DNA of 64,000 nt from Sphingopyxis sp. LC81 (lineage in GTDB: Bacteria; Pseudomonadota; Alphaproteobacteria; Sphingomonadales; Sphingomonadaceae). This document shows positions 8,823 through 16,870 of the stretch, piece by piece. The DNA lies in contig NZ_JNFD01000028.1 in the NCBI RefSeq assembly GCF_000756375.1, forward strand, positions 1 through 64,000. The letters are read 5' to 3'. Each line of letters opens with the position of its first letter. The stretch's first letter is position 1. The translations under genes and the position numbers were made by a program. The notes below the pieces were generated by a model. It saw nothing but the letters and a program-made list of their open reading frames with translations. It was not told where the DNA came from and searched no databases.

Positions 8823-10117
8823 CCTCGCGTATCGCCTCCGTCACCGGCCGCCAGCTTTGGGATTCGCGCGGCCGGCCCACCGTCGAGGCCGAAGTCGTGC
8901 TCGAATCGGGCGCGGTCGGGCGCGCGATCGCTCCCGCGGGCGCCTCGCGCGGGGCGCATGAGGCAATCGACCTGCGCGATGGCGGCGAAGCGTTCGGCGG
9001 CTTCGGCGTCAATCGCGCGGTCGCGGGGATCGGGTCGGAGATTGCGAATGCGATCGCGGGCATGGATGCGCGCGATCAGGGAGCGGTCGACGCGGCGCTT
9101 TCTGACCTCGACGGCACGCTGAACAAGGCGCGGCTCGGCGCGAACGCGGTTGTCGCGGTGTCGATGGCGGTGCTCCACGCTGCCGCGGCGGACGCGCGCG
9201 AACCGCTCTGGCGCTATCTCGCCGGGGATCGCAAGGTGCGCGTGCCGCTGCCCGAAATCCAGATTTTCGGCGGCGGGGCGCATGCCGGACGGCGCACCGA
9301 CGTGCAGGATTTCATGGTGATGTGCCCCAAGGCGGGCAGCTTCCGCCGCGCGCTCGAAATCACCGACGATGTCTATCGCGCCGCGGGCAAGCTGATGGAG
9401 GCGAAGGGACCGCTGTCGGGGGTCGCCGACGAAGGCGGCTGGTGGCCGAATTTCGCGTCGAACGAGGATGCGCTGGACACGCTGACGAAGGCCATCGAGG
9501 CGAGCGGGCATCGCGCGGGCGAGGAGGTGTTCATCTCACTCGACATCGCGGCGAACGAATTGGGCGACGCCGACGGCTATAATCTCGCGCTCGACGACGG
9601 GCGCCTGTCGGGCGAAGCGATGGCAGCGCGCATTATCGACTGGGCGAAGCGTTATCCGATCCTGTCGATCGAGGATCCGGCGGGACAGGACGACTGGACG
9701 ACGATGGCGGCGGTCACCGCTGCAATTGGCGAGCAGGTGCAGATCATCGGCGACGATGTGCTCGTCACCAACGCCGCGCGCGTCGAACGCGCGGGCGACG
9801 CGGCGGTGTGCAACGCCGCGCTGATCAAGGTCAACCAGGTCGGCACCGTCACCGAGGCAAAGGCCGCGCTCGACGCCGCCGTCGCGCGGGGCTGGGGCGC
9901 GATCGTTTCGGCGCGCTCGGGTGAGAGCGAGGATGTGACCATCGCGCATCTTGCGACGGGGTGGGACGCGGGGCAATTGAAGGTCGGCAGCTTCACGCGC
10001 TCCGAACGCATGGCGAAGTGGAACGAAATGCTGCGGATCGAGGAAGCGATGGGCGGCGACGCCGAGTTCGCGGGCTTTTCTGCCTTCGCTGGATCGATCG
10101 GCCGGGTAGCGGCATGA
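8819..10117 (+). CDS. Enolase paralogue with altered active site
   Basis: Full-length enolase homologue (432 residues) with the family start ('SVTGRQLWDSRGRPTVE'). The metal ligands are conserved: Asp242, Glu285 ('SIEDP') and Asp312 ('GDD'). Catalytic Lys337 ('LIKVNQVGT'), Glu205 ('ADEGG'), His155 and Lys388 are also present. Two normally invariant positions differ: yeast Glu168 is Asp164 ('VQDFM') and yeast His373 is Ala365 ('SARSGES' instead of SHRSGET). This argues for neofunctionalisation rather than glycolytic enolase. It overlaps the kinase upstream and the D-2-hydroxyacid dehydrogenase downstream by 4 bp each, which suggests one catalytic sequence acting on a phosphorylated hydroxyacid. 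Confidence 0.88.
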   Translation: MTSRIASVTGRQLWDSRGRPTVEAEVVLESGAVGRAIAPAGASRGAHEAIDLRDGGEAFGGFGVNRAVAGIGSEIANAIAGMDARDQGAVDAALSDLDGTLNKARLGANAVVAVSMAVLHAAAADAREPLWRYLAGDRKVRVPLPEIQIFGGGAHAGRRTDVQDFMVMCPKAGSFRRALEITDDVYRAAGKLMEAKGPLSGVADEGGWWPNFASNEDALDTLTKAIEASGHRAGEEVFISLDIAANELGDADGYNLALDDGRLSGEAMAARIIDWAKRYPILSIEDPAGQDDWTTMAAVTAAIGEQVQIIGDDVLVTNAARVERAGDAAVCNAALIKVNQVGTVTEAKAALDAAVARGWGAIVSARSGESEDVTIAHLATGWDAGQLKVGSFTRSERMAKWNEMLRIEEAMGGDAEFAGFSAFAGSIGRVAA

Positions 10118-11034
10118 TCGTCCTTCACGCCCGTCCAAGCCCGGGATTCCGTGACGCGGTCGATGCCATATTCGGTCCCGGTGTGGTGACGCATGTCGAC
10201 GAGGCGGCACCGCTCGATGCGGTTACGCCGGATATCACCGCGCTGCTCCACGTGCTGACCCCTGTGACACCCGAGTTCATCGCGTCGGCGCCGAAATTGA
10301 AGCTGATCCAAAAGCTCGGCGTCGGGGTGAATACGATCGCGCTCGATGCCGCCCGTGACCATGGAGTAGCCGTCTGCAACATGCCCGGCACCAACAGCCA
10401 GGCGGTTGCCGAAATGGCGCTGTCGCTGATGATGGCGGTACTGCGCCGGACCTGCTTCTTCGACACGCGTACGCGCGCCGGCGAGGGGTGGACAGCCGAT
10501 CCGTCCGAACTTGACAGCGTTGGTGAGGTTGCGGGCCGGACCGTCGGGTTGGTGGGCTTCGGCCATTCGGCGCAACTGCTCGCGCCGGTGCTGGCGGCGC
10601 TCGGGGCGAAGGTCGTCTACACCGCGCGCAATCGCCGTGACTGCTCGTATGAATATCGCCCTTTCAACGACTTGATCGCCGAAGCCGATATCGTTTCGCT
10701 GCACATGCCGCTCACCGACGAGACGCGCGCGAGCGTCGATCCGTTCGCGATGAAGAAGGGGGCGGTGCTCGTGAACACCGCGCGCGGCGAACTGGTCGAT
10801 CAGGCGCGGCTGGTCGAGGCGCTGACCACGGGCCATCTGCGCGGCGCCGGGCTCGACGTGTTCGCCGAGGAGCCGCTGCCGCGCGGCAATCCGCTGCTCG
10901 GCTTTCCGAATGTCGTGCTCGCGCCACATATCGCATGGCTCACGCCCGAAACGCTCGTGCGCGGCCTGACGGTGGCGCACGAAAATTGCCGCCGGCTCGC
11001 GGCAGGTGAAACCCTTCTTCATCAGGTGGTCTAA
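10114..11034 (+). CDS. D-2-hydroxyacid dehydrogenase (NAD-dependent)
   Basis: 306-residue member of the D-isomer-specific 2-hydroxyacid dehydrogenase family, interconverting a 2-keto acid and a D-2-hydroxyacid. The ATG at 10114 overlaps the enolase-like stop; the longer open frame from 9961 lies inside that gene and is not coding. The Rossmann loop is 'VGLVGFGHSAQ' (about 142-152). The catalytic residues are Arg in 'NTARGELVD', Glu in 'FAEEPLP' and His in 'APHIAWLTPE'. Fused translationally to the kinase and enolase-like genes, it resembles the arrangement expected for a substituted hydroxypyruvate/glycerate pathway, though 3-phosphoglycerate-dehydrogenase-like chemistry is equally possible. 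Confidence 0.88.
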   Translation: MIVLHARPSPGFRDAVDAIFGPGVVTHVDEAAPLDAVTPDITALLHVLTPVTPEFIASAPKLKLIQKLGVGVNTIALDAARDHGVAVCNMPGTNSQAVAEMALSLMMAVLRRTCFFDTRTRAGEGWTADPSELDSVGEVAGRTVGLVGFGHSAQLLAPVLAALGAKVVYTARNRRDCSYEYRPFNDLIAEADIVSLHMPLTDETRASVDPFAMKKGAVLVNTARGELVDQARLVEALTTGHLRGAGLDVFAEEPLPRGNPLLGFPNVVLAPHIAWLTPETLVRGLTVAHENCRRLAAGETLLHQVV

Positions 11035-11726
11035 TGTCGCTTCCTATTATTTTGATAACCGGCCAGCTTCTGACCGACGCTGTGTGGCAGCCGTTGCTTG
11101 ATGCCTGGGGCGACCGCGAGGTGACCGTTTCCGATAACCGGAGCGACGACACGATCGAGGGATTCGCGCAGCGCCTGCTCGACAATGCGCCGCCGCGGTT
11201 CGCGCTGGTCGCGCACGCGATGGGGGGCTTCGTCGCCTTCGAGGTGATGCGGCGCGCGCCCGAACGCGTCGCGAAGCTCGCTCTCATCTCGACGCTCGCC
11301 TCGGCCGACGGTCCCGCGCAGACCGCGCGGCGGCAGGGCTATATCGACCTCGTCGAAAGCGGACGGTTCGACCAGGTGGTCGAGGAACGCATCCCGATCC
11401 TCTTCCCCGAAGAGAAGCGCAGCGACGCGCGCCTGCTCGGCATCGCGCGGCAGATGGCAGCGGATACCGGCGCCGATACCTTTCTCGCGCAGCAGCGCGC
11501 GATCATGGCGCGCATCGACAGCCGCCCGCGGCTCGGCGAGATCGCGGTGCCGACGTTGCTGATCTGGGGCGAGAGGGACGGCATCACGAGCCGCGCGCAT
11601 CATGACGAGATTCTGGACGCCATCCCGGGGGCGCGGCTCGAGGTCGTGGCGGGCGCTGGGCATCTGCCGACGGTTGAGGCGCCCGAGGTGGTGGTGCCGT
11701 TGTTGACGGAATTCGTGGACGGCTGA
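11034..11726 (+). CDS. Alpha/beta-hydrolase-fold protein with Ser-to-Ala nucleophile
   Basis: Compact (230 residue) alpha/beta-hydrolase-fold protein, last gene of the ligase operon, overlapping the previous stop by one base. The nucleophile elbow reads 'LVAHAMGGF', so the expected Ser is Ala62; the codon gcg at this position is unambiguous. The acid in 'LIWGERDGIT' and the His in 'VAGAGHLPTVE' are kept. Loss of only the nucleophile suggests a non-hydrolytic role such as a lyase, isomerase or binding protein that still uses the His-Asp pair, or a degenerate enzyme. A 25-bp-arm hairpin follows the stop and probably ends the operon. Confidence 0.82.
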   Translation: MSLPIILITGQLLTDAVWQPLLDAWGDREVTVSDNRSDDTIEGFAQRLLDNAPPRFALVAHAMGGFVAFEVMRRAPERVAKLALISTLASADGPAQTARRQGYIDLVESGRFDQVVEERIPILFPEEKRSDARLLGIARQMAADTGADTFLAQQRAIMARIDSRPRLGEIAVPTLLIWGERDGITSRAHHDEILDAIPGARLEVVAGAGHLPTVEAPEVVVPLLTEFVDG

Positions 11727-11734
11727 CATAAGTG

Positions 11735-11797
11735 TTCCCCGGCGAAAGCCGGGGCCCAGTCGGCCCCGCTATGGGCCCCGGCTTTCGCCGGGGAACG
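11735..11797. terminator. Large perfect inverted repeat between convergent genes
   Basis: Perfect 25-bp arms (11735-11759 and 11773-11797) enclose a 13-bp loop. It lies between the convergent ends of the ligase operon and the MetE-like gene, so it can terminate both directions. There is no U-tract. The CCCCGGCGAAAGCCGGGG core looks like a dispersed intergenic repeat as much as a simple terminator. Confidence 0.65.
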
Positions 11798-11807
11798 CCT
11801 CAAAGGC

Positions 11808-12866
11808 CTATTTCAGCTCCGCCCGTACCATCGCGGTCCCGTCGACCATCGCCTTCAGCTTGGCCTGCGAATGCTCGCGGCTGTGATATTTCATCCCGCA
11901 ATCGGGCGCGATCCAAAGCCGTTCGGCGTCAACATAGCGCAGCGCCTCGCGGATGCGCCCCGCGACGATCTCGGGCGTCTCGACCTCGGGGATCGACAGG
12001 TCGAGAACGCCGTACATGATCGTCTTGGTCGGCAGCTCGGCGAGGATCGCGGGGTCGAGCCCGGGCTGCGCGGCCTCGATCGAAATCACATCGATCGCCG
12101 ACGCCTCGAGTTCGGCAAGGAAGTCGTATGCCTTCGGCTTCGGACCCGTCGCCCCCGCGCCATGATGGACCATCGCATAACCGAAGCAGATATGGAGCGC
12201 AGTCGTACCGCCGACGCCGTCGAGCGCGCGGTCGATCGCCTCGATGGCATAGCTGTTTGCCTCGGCGGCGCGCGCCTGCAAATAGGGTTCGTCGAGCTGG
12301 ACGACGTCGACCCCAGCCGCGAACAGATCCTTCACCTCCGCATTGACCGCGTCGGCATAGTCCATCGCGAGCGCCCGCGCGTCGGGATAATAGCCATTCT
12401 CGGCCTGCTGCGTCATCGTGAACGGGCCAGGCAGGGTAAGCTTTACCGGCTTCGTCGAATGGCGGCGGAGGAAGGCCGCATCTTGCGCCTCGATTGGCGC
12501 GACGCGGCGGATCGGGCCCGAAACGAGCGGTACCGGGTTCGCGTTGCCCGTGCGGTCGACCGCCGTGCCATGCTTTTCGCGGTCGATCCCCGAGAGCGCG
12601 GTCGCGAGGCGGTTCGAATAGCTTTCACGGCGCATTTCGCCGTCGCCGACGATGTCGATGCCGAGCTCTTCCTGGTCGCGGATCGCCATCAAGGTCGCAG
12701 CCTCCTGCGCATCGGCGAGCCAAGGTTCGGGGATGCGCCACAGCGTCTCGGCACGCACGCGCGGGGGCAGGCTGGCCTTCAGCCGCTCGCGATCGATCAG
12801 CCAGTCAGGCTGAGGGTAGCTTCCAACGATCGTTGTCGGCAGGATGGGGTGGTCGAACAAGGCCAT
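11808..12866 (-). CDS. Cobalamin-independent methionine-synthase-like core enzyme
   Basis: 352-residue protein equivalent to the C-terminal catalytic barrel of MetE, without the N-terminal duplicate domain. The barrel starts with 'TTIVGSYPQPDWL'. All four zinc-ligand positions are present: His225 and Cys227 ('ALHICFG'), Glu264 ('ISIEAAQP') and Cys323 ('IAPDCGMK'), so thiolate activation should work. Stand-alone MetE-core proteins may use donors other than folate, and the related epoxyalkane:CoM transferases act on epoxides. It shares the operator-D region with a CoA ligase and lies in an island with four GSTs, so thiol-transfer catabolism is plausible. Start uncertain: ATG at 12866 or 12875; the longer frame to 13142 overlaps the ligase gene. 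Confidence 0.85.
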   Translation of the reverse strand: MALFDHPILPTTIVGSYPQPDWLIDRERLKASLPPRVRAETLWRIPEPWLADAQEAATLMAIRDQEELGIDIVGDGEMRRESYSNRLATALSGIDREKHGTAVDRTGNANPVPLVSGPIRRVAPIEAQDAAFLRRHSTKPVKLTLPGPFTMTQQAENGYYPDARALAMDYADAVNAEVKDLFAAGVDVVQLDEPYLQARAAEANSYAIEAIDRALDGVGGTTALHICFGYAMVHHGAGATGPKPKAYDFLAELEASAIDVISIEAAQPGLDPAILAELPTKTIMYGVLDLSIPEVETPEIVAGRIREALRYVDAERLWIAPDCGMKYHSREHSQAKLKAMVDGTAMVRAELK

Positions 12867-12896
12867 TCCTCTCATTTTTAGGCTGGCCAAGCATTT

Positions 12897-12912
12897 GCTT
12901 AGTATTCTATCT
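12897..12912. promoter_or_regulatory. Putative MarR operator, site D
   Basis: GCTTAGTATTCTATCT keeps the TTAG-TATT-CTA core of sites A and B. It lies between the MetE-like gene (minus) and the second CoA ligase (plus), 33 bp upstream of the ligase start. Confidence 0.62.
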
Positions 12913-12945
12913 AATTCAAGTCGAAACGACGATTGGGAGAGCAAA

Positions 12946-14511
12946 ATGATCGATCTGGAGGCCATCCGGACGCTGGCGGATATTCCGGCGGCGCAGGCGC
13001 GCGTGCGGGGGCAGGCGACTGCAGTGAAATTCGGGGAGCGCGAGACGAGCTTTGCCGCGCTCGATGCGCGCTCGAACCGCGTCGGACATGCGTTGATCGC
13101 ATCGGGCGTGGCTCCGGGCGACCGCGTCTCGGCGCTGACCAAGAATCATGACAGCTGGTATCCGCTCTTCTTCGGCACCGCGCGCGCGCGCGCCTGTTTC
13201 GCGCCGATCAACTGCCGCCTCGCGCCCGCCGAAATCGGCTTCATCCTCGGCGATGCCGGTCCGAAACTGCTGTTCGTCGGCGAGGATTTCTTCGACTGCG
13301 CGCTCGCCGCCATTGCCGACCTGGCGACGCCGCCAAGACTGATCGCACTCTATGGCGAGCATCCCGCGTTCGAGCCGTTCGATGCATGGCTTGGCGAGGC
13401 GTCCGACGCGGTGCTCGCCGATCCGCCTGAGCTCACCGATGATGTGCTCCAGCTCTATACGAGTGGGACGACCGGCCTGCCGAAGGGCGTCGTGCTCACC
13501 AACGCGAATTACCGGACCTTCCTGGAGGCCGCGACCGAGGTCGACGGCTTTGCCTATGGCGAGGACGAGACGGTGATGATCGTCATGCCGCTGTTCCACG
13601 TCGCGGGCACCAACGTCAGCTTTTCGGGGCTCGCGCAGGGCGGGCGGCTTGTGCTCGTCAAGGATTTCACGGCGGCCGACGCGGTGCGCATGATGCGCGA
13701 GGAAAATGTCGCGCACGCCTTCCTCGCGCCCGCGATGATCCAGATGATGCTGCTCCAGCCCGATGCGAACAGCGGCGCCTATCCCGGGCTCAAGTCGATC
13801 GCCTATGGCGCCTCGCCGATCGCCGAGGATGTGCTGCGCCGCGCGCGCGCGACCTTTGGCTGCGATTTCGTGCAATTTTACGGCATGACCGAGTCGGCCG
13901 GTGGCGGCTCATACCTGTCGCCGAGCGCGCATGATCTGCCGGGCAAGCTCACCTCGTGCGGCAAGCCCTGGCCGGGCGCCGCGATGGCGATCCTGGGCGG
14001 CGATGGCCGCGAGCTCGGCGAGGGCGAGATCGGCGAGATTGCGATCCGTGGCGGCATCGTGATGAAGGAATATTGGAACCGCGCGAAAGCGACCGAGGAG
14101 ACGCTCGCGGGCGGCTGGCTCCACACCGGCGACGTCGGCTATCGCGACGCCGACGGATTTTATTACGTCCACGACCGCATCAAGGACATGATCGTATCGG
14201 GCGGCGAGAATGTCTATCCGGCCGAGGTTGAAAGCGCGATCATGGGCTGCCCCGGCGTCGCCGATGTCGCCGTGATCGGCGTGCCCGACGACAAATGGGG
14301 CGAAAGCGTCAAGGCGCTGATCGTGCGCGCGGCGGGCGCGACGCTCGATCCCGCCGATGTCGTCGCATGGGCGCGCGAGCGGATCGCCGCGTACAAGATT
14401 CCCAAGAGCATCGAGTTCATCGAGACCTTGCCGCGCAACCCGTCGGGCAAAGTGCTGCGCCGCGAATTGCGCGCGCCCTATTGGGAAGGGCGTGACAGGG
14501 CAGTGGGGTAG
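12946..14511 (+). CDS. AMP-forming acyl-CoA ligase (second)
   Basis: 521-residue CoA ligase; ATG at 12946 with a GGGAGAGC ribosome site. The open frame extends upstream to 12844, but that part runs through operator D. Motifs: 'YTSGTTGLPKG' (about 171-181), 'FYGMTESAGG', 'HTGDVGYRDADGFYYVHDR', 'IVSGGENVYPAEVE' and catalytic Lys in 'NPSGKVLRRELR'. Only moderately similar to the ligase at 5055, so the two probably activate different intermediates or side chains. Its promoter region is shared with the MetE-like gene under site D, and a 12-bp-stem hairpin follows the stop. Confidence 0.92.
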   Translation: MIDLEAIRTLADIPAAQARVRGQATAVKFGERETSFAALDARSNRVGHALIASGVAPGDRVSALTKNHDSWYPLFFGTARARACFAPINCRLAPAEIGFILGDAGPKLLFVGEDFFDCALAAIADLATPPRLIALYGEHPAFEPFDAWLGEASDAVLADPPELTDDVLQLYTSGTTGLPKGVVLTNANYRTFLEAATEVDGFAYGEDETVMIVMPLFHVAGTNVSFSGLAQGGRLVLVKDFTAADAVRMMREENVAHAFLAPAMIQMMLLQPDANSGAYPGLKSIAYGASPIAEDVLRRARATFGCDFVQFYGMTESAGGGSYLSPSAHDLPGKLTSCGKPWPGAAMAILGGDGRELGEGEIGEIAIRGGIVMKEYWNRAKATEETLAGGWLHTGDVGYRDADGFYYVHDRIKDMIVSGGENVYPAEVESAIMGCPGVADVAVIGVPDDKWGESVKALIVRAAGATLDPADVVAWARERIAAYKIPKSIEFIETLPRNPSGKVLRRELRAPYWEGRDRAVG

Positions 14512-14532
14512 TTTTCCGATTGCCACCACACT

Positions 14533-14560
14533 CGTCATCCCCGCTTTCGCGGGGATGACG
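14533..14560. repeat. Intergenic hairpin repeat
   Basis: CGTCATCCCCGC and its exact complement (14533-14544 and 14549-14560) enclose TTTC. It lies just after the ligase stop and may terminate it, but the sequence type looks like a dispersed intergenic palindrome. The rest of 14512-14678 holds only this and the terminator at 14617-14644. Confidence 0.55.
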
Positions 14561-14616
14561 AAGTAAGATATGAATGGCTACCATCGGTCGATAGCCGCCA
14601 GCCCGCCAACCTCCAC

Positions 14617-14644
14617 AAAAAAGAACCCGGCCAAAAGGCCGGGT
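14617..14644 (-). terminator. Rho-independent terminator of the 20110-14679 operon
   Basis: Read on the minus strand, the stem ACCCGGCC, loop TTTT and GGCCGGGT are followed by TC and a run of six T. It lies about 35 bp after the stop of the VOC gene, the last gene of the minus-strand operon. Confidence 0.85.
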
Positions 14645-14678
14645 CCAGGAGGAGTTCCCAGTGTACTTTTGGGAATGT

Positions 14679-15272
14679 CTATTCGGCGGGCACCGGGTTG
14701 CGGCCGGTGATGAAGCCTTCGCGCTTCGTGCCGTCGGCCTGCACCGGATCGTGCGCGACGTCGCTTTCGTCGAATTCCTTGGTCCACGCCGCGAACTCGA
14801 GGCAGACGCCGTCGGGGTCGAAGAAATAGACCGAGCGGACGAAGACGCCGGGGTGAAGCTCGGCCGACGCCTGCATCGGTGAATCATCGTGGTTGAGCAC
14901 CGGGGTGACCTCGATGCCCTTCTCGATCAGGCGGTTATAATAATCGTCGAACTTGTCGGCGCGGACGTTGATCGCGATGTGGTTCATCGACCCGTGCGCC
15001 GACACGAAACTGCCCCGCGTCGGCAGCGCCGCAGGGGCCGAGATGCCCGGGACGGCTTCGGGTGCATCGGGGAACCAGAAGAAGGCGAGGCTGTCGCCAT
15101 TGCCGATGTCGAAAAAGAAATGCTGGCCGCGCCCGCCGGGCAGGTCGATCGTCTTGGTGAGCGGCATACCGAGCGTGTCGCGATAGAATTCGACCGTCCG
15201 CGCCATATCCTTGCACACGAGCGCGAGGTGATTGACCCCGCAGAATTCGAATTCGCTATTTGCTGCAGCCAT
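14679..15272 (-). CDS. VOC-family (glyoxalase/extradiol-type) protein
   Basis: 197-residue protein of the vicinal-oxygen-chelate superfamily with two beta-alpha-beta-beta-beta modules: 'NHLALVCKDMARTVEFYRD' at the N-terminus and 'MNHIAINVRADKFDDYYNRL' in the middle. 'FFDPDGVCLEF' near the end carries the usual Glu metal ligand. Members are glyoxalases, dioxygenases, epimerases or thiol transferases, so the reaction is open. It is the last gene of a seven-gene minus-strand operon and follows a GST by 18 bp, so a glutathione- or CoA-conjugate substrate is plausible. Confidence 0.82.
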   Translation of the reverse strand: MAAANSEFEFCGVNHLALVCKDMARTVEFYRDTLGMPLTKTIDLPGGRGQHFFFDIGNGDSLAFFWFPDAPEAVPGISAPAALPTRGSFVSAHGSMNHIAINVRADKFDDYYNRLIEKGIEVTPVLNHDDSPMQASAELHPGVFVRSVYFFDPDGVCLEFAAWTKEFDESDVAHDPVQADGTKREGFITGRNPVPAE

Positions 15273-15290
15273 GATCCGTCTCCTTGTGGT

Positions 15291-15908
15291 TCAGTGTGCG
15301 TTGACGCTGGGGCGGCTTTTCATCCGCTCGTACCAGCGCACGATGTTGGTGAAGGCGGGATCGATCGGCTGGCCGACCGTCGCGCCGAAATCGAGGAAGG
15401 CGAACAGCATGATGTCCGCGAGGCTGAACGCGTCGCCCGCGATGAATTCGCGCCCTGCGATCTGCGCGTCGAGCCATTTGATCCCGTCCTGCGCCGTGGC
15501 CTTCAGTCCATCGGCGGCTTCGGGCAGGCAGCGCAGCCGCGATTCAAACAGCGGCAGGCCTTCGGCAAAACGGAAACCGTTGGTGAGCGGCTCGCAAATC
15601 TTGAGATCGACGCGGCGCGTCCACATGCGTGTTTTGGCGCGTTCCTCGGGTGTCGATCCGATCAGCGTCGGCTCGGGAAAACGCTCGTCGAGATATTCGC
15701 AGATCGCGGTGACTTCGCAGACGAAGCTGCCGTCGTCGAGTTCGAGCGCGGGGGTCTGACCGGCGGGGTTCACATCGACATTATACGGCGCGCGCCGGTT
15801 CTCGCCGCCGCGCAGGTCGACGCTGACCTCGGCGATTTCGATACCCTTTTCGGCCATGAAAAGCTTCACGACGCGCGGGTTGGGGCCGACGCTATTATAG
15901 AATTTCAT
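15291..15908 (-). CDS. Glutathione S-transferase family protein
   Basis: Two-domain GST of 205 residues. The ATG at 15908 is preferred over an in-frame start at 15935, because it has an AGGAGAGGA ribosome site and begins at the thioredoxin fold ('MKFYNSVGPNPRVVKLFMAE'). 'NPAGQTPALELDDG' with its cis-Pro and 'CEVTAICEYLDERF' (glutathione gamma-Glu contact) mark the N-domain; 'FIAGDAFSLADIMLFAFLD' marks the C-domain. It is clearly different from the three nu-class GSTs of the island. A strong hairpin lies between it and the upstream lactonase gene. Confidence 0.88.
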   Translation of the reverse strand: MKFYNSVGPNPRVVKLFMAEKGIEIAEVSVDLRGGENRRAPYNVDVNPAGQTPALELDDGSFVCEVTAICEYLDERFPEPTLIGSTPEERAKTRMWTRRVDLKICEPLTNGFRFAEGLPLFESRLRCLPEAADGLKATAQDGIKWLDAQIAGREFIAGDAFSLADIMLFAFLDFGATVGQPIDPAFTNIVRWYERMKSRPSVNAH

Positions 15909-15941
15909 TCTGTCCTCTCCTGGTCCTTTTACCATCTTGCG

Positions 15942-15972
15942 GCTTAATCGTCAATTTAGTTGACGATTAAGC
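15942..15972. promoter_or_regulatory. Intra-operon palindrome spanning a stop codon
   Basis: Perfect 13-bp arms, GCTTAATCGTCAA (15942-15954) and its complement (15960-15972), enclose a 5-bp loop that contains the TAA stop of the SMP-30-like gene. No U-tract follows. It could be an mRNA-stabilising or attenuating hairpin between the lactonase and GST genes, or an operator for an internal promoter. Confidence 0.55.
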
Positions 15973-16870
15973 CCGGGCGCGGCCAGCGAACACGATAAAG
16001 CGTCCCCGTGGTCGACGCCGTTATATAGGCATCGCGCCGATCGGCGCCGCCAAAGGCGATGTTGGTGACCCCGAGGTCGGGCAGCGGCACGAACTCCGAC
16101 CCGCCGCCATCGGGGTCGAAAATCGTGATCCCGCCCTCGACCATCGTGCCGACGCAGATGCGCCCGCTCTCCTCGATCGCCATGCTGTCGAGCAGGCGGA
16201 AGGCGGGCGGGGTGCCGACGAAGCGCCCGGGCGCCCACGGTAGGGGCGGGCCGAGTTCGCCGGGCGAGACGATGTCCATCGCCCAGACACGCGCGGTCAT
16301 CGTCTCGCTGACGTAGAGCGTCTTGCAGTCGGGGCAGAGGCCGATGCCGTTCGGCCCCATCATGTCGGCGCGCTGGCGGCTGATCTTCGACCCGTCGGCG
16401 GCGGCATGATAAATCGCGCCATGGTCGCGGCCGGTGTCGCGCACCTGGCCATGATCGGTGAACCAGAAACCCCCGTCGGCATCGAAGACGATATCGTTCG
16501 GTCCCTTGAGCCGCTCGTTCTCGAAACTGTCGTAGAGCGTCGTCACCGCGCCGGTAGTCAGGTCGACGCGCTGGATCGACCCGCACGCATCGGCGTTCGC
16601 GGCGTGACCCGGAAACAGCAGGCCGCCCGCCTCGACCCACTCGAACCCGCCATTGTTGCACACATAGGCGGCGCCGTCGGGCCCGATCGCGAGGCCGTTC
16701 GGACCGCCACCGAGTTCGGCAACGACCGAAAGTTCGCCATCGACGGTGACGCGGGTCAGCGTGCCGCGCGCGATCTCGACGAGCAGCACCGACCCGTCCG
16801 CCATCGGCACCGGGCCTTCGGGAAAGCGAAGTCCCGTTGCGACGACCTCGGGTGCGCCGAAGCCGTTCAT
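15956..16870 (-). CDS. SMP-30/gluconolactonase-family protein
   Basis: 304-residue six-bladed beta-propeller of the SMP-30/lactonase family, predicted cytoplasmic. Metal-site motifs: 'GLRFPEGPVPMADGSVLLVE' with the first Glu (about residue 18), 'LKGPNDIVFDADGGFWFTD' with the central Asn, and 'LLDSMAIEESGRICVGTM' with the late Asp. It would hydrolyse a lactone produced in the pathway. It overlaps the preceding carboxymuconolactone-decarboxylase-like gene by 4 bp, and the pairing of a CMD-like protein with a lactonase suggests ring-derived lactone intermediates; this is context only. Confidence 0.87.
   Translation of the reverse strand: MNGFGAPEVVATGLRFPEGPVPMADGSVLLVEIARGTLTRVTVDGELSVVAELGGGPNGLAIGPDGAAYVCNNGGFEWVEAGGLLFPGHAANADACGSIQRVDLTTGAVTTLYDSFENERLKGPNDIVFDADGGFWFTDHGQVRDTGRDHGAIYHAAADGSKISRQRADMMGPNGIGLCPDCKTLYVSETMTARVWAMDIVSPGELGPPLPWAPGRFVGTPPAFRLLDSMAIEESGRICVGTMVEGGITIFDPDGGGSEFVPLPDLGVTNIAFGGADRRDAYITASTTGTLYRVRWPRPGLIVN

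Noticed and set aside
9961-10113. Upstream extension of the D-2-hydroxyacid dehydrogenase frame
   Set aside because: It lies within the enolase-like gene; the ATG at 10114 begins the family-typical N-terminus.
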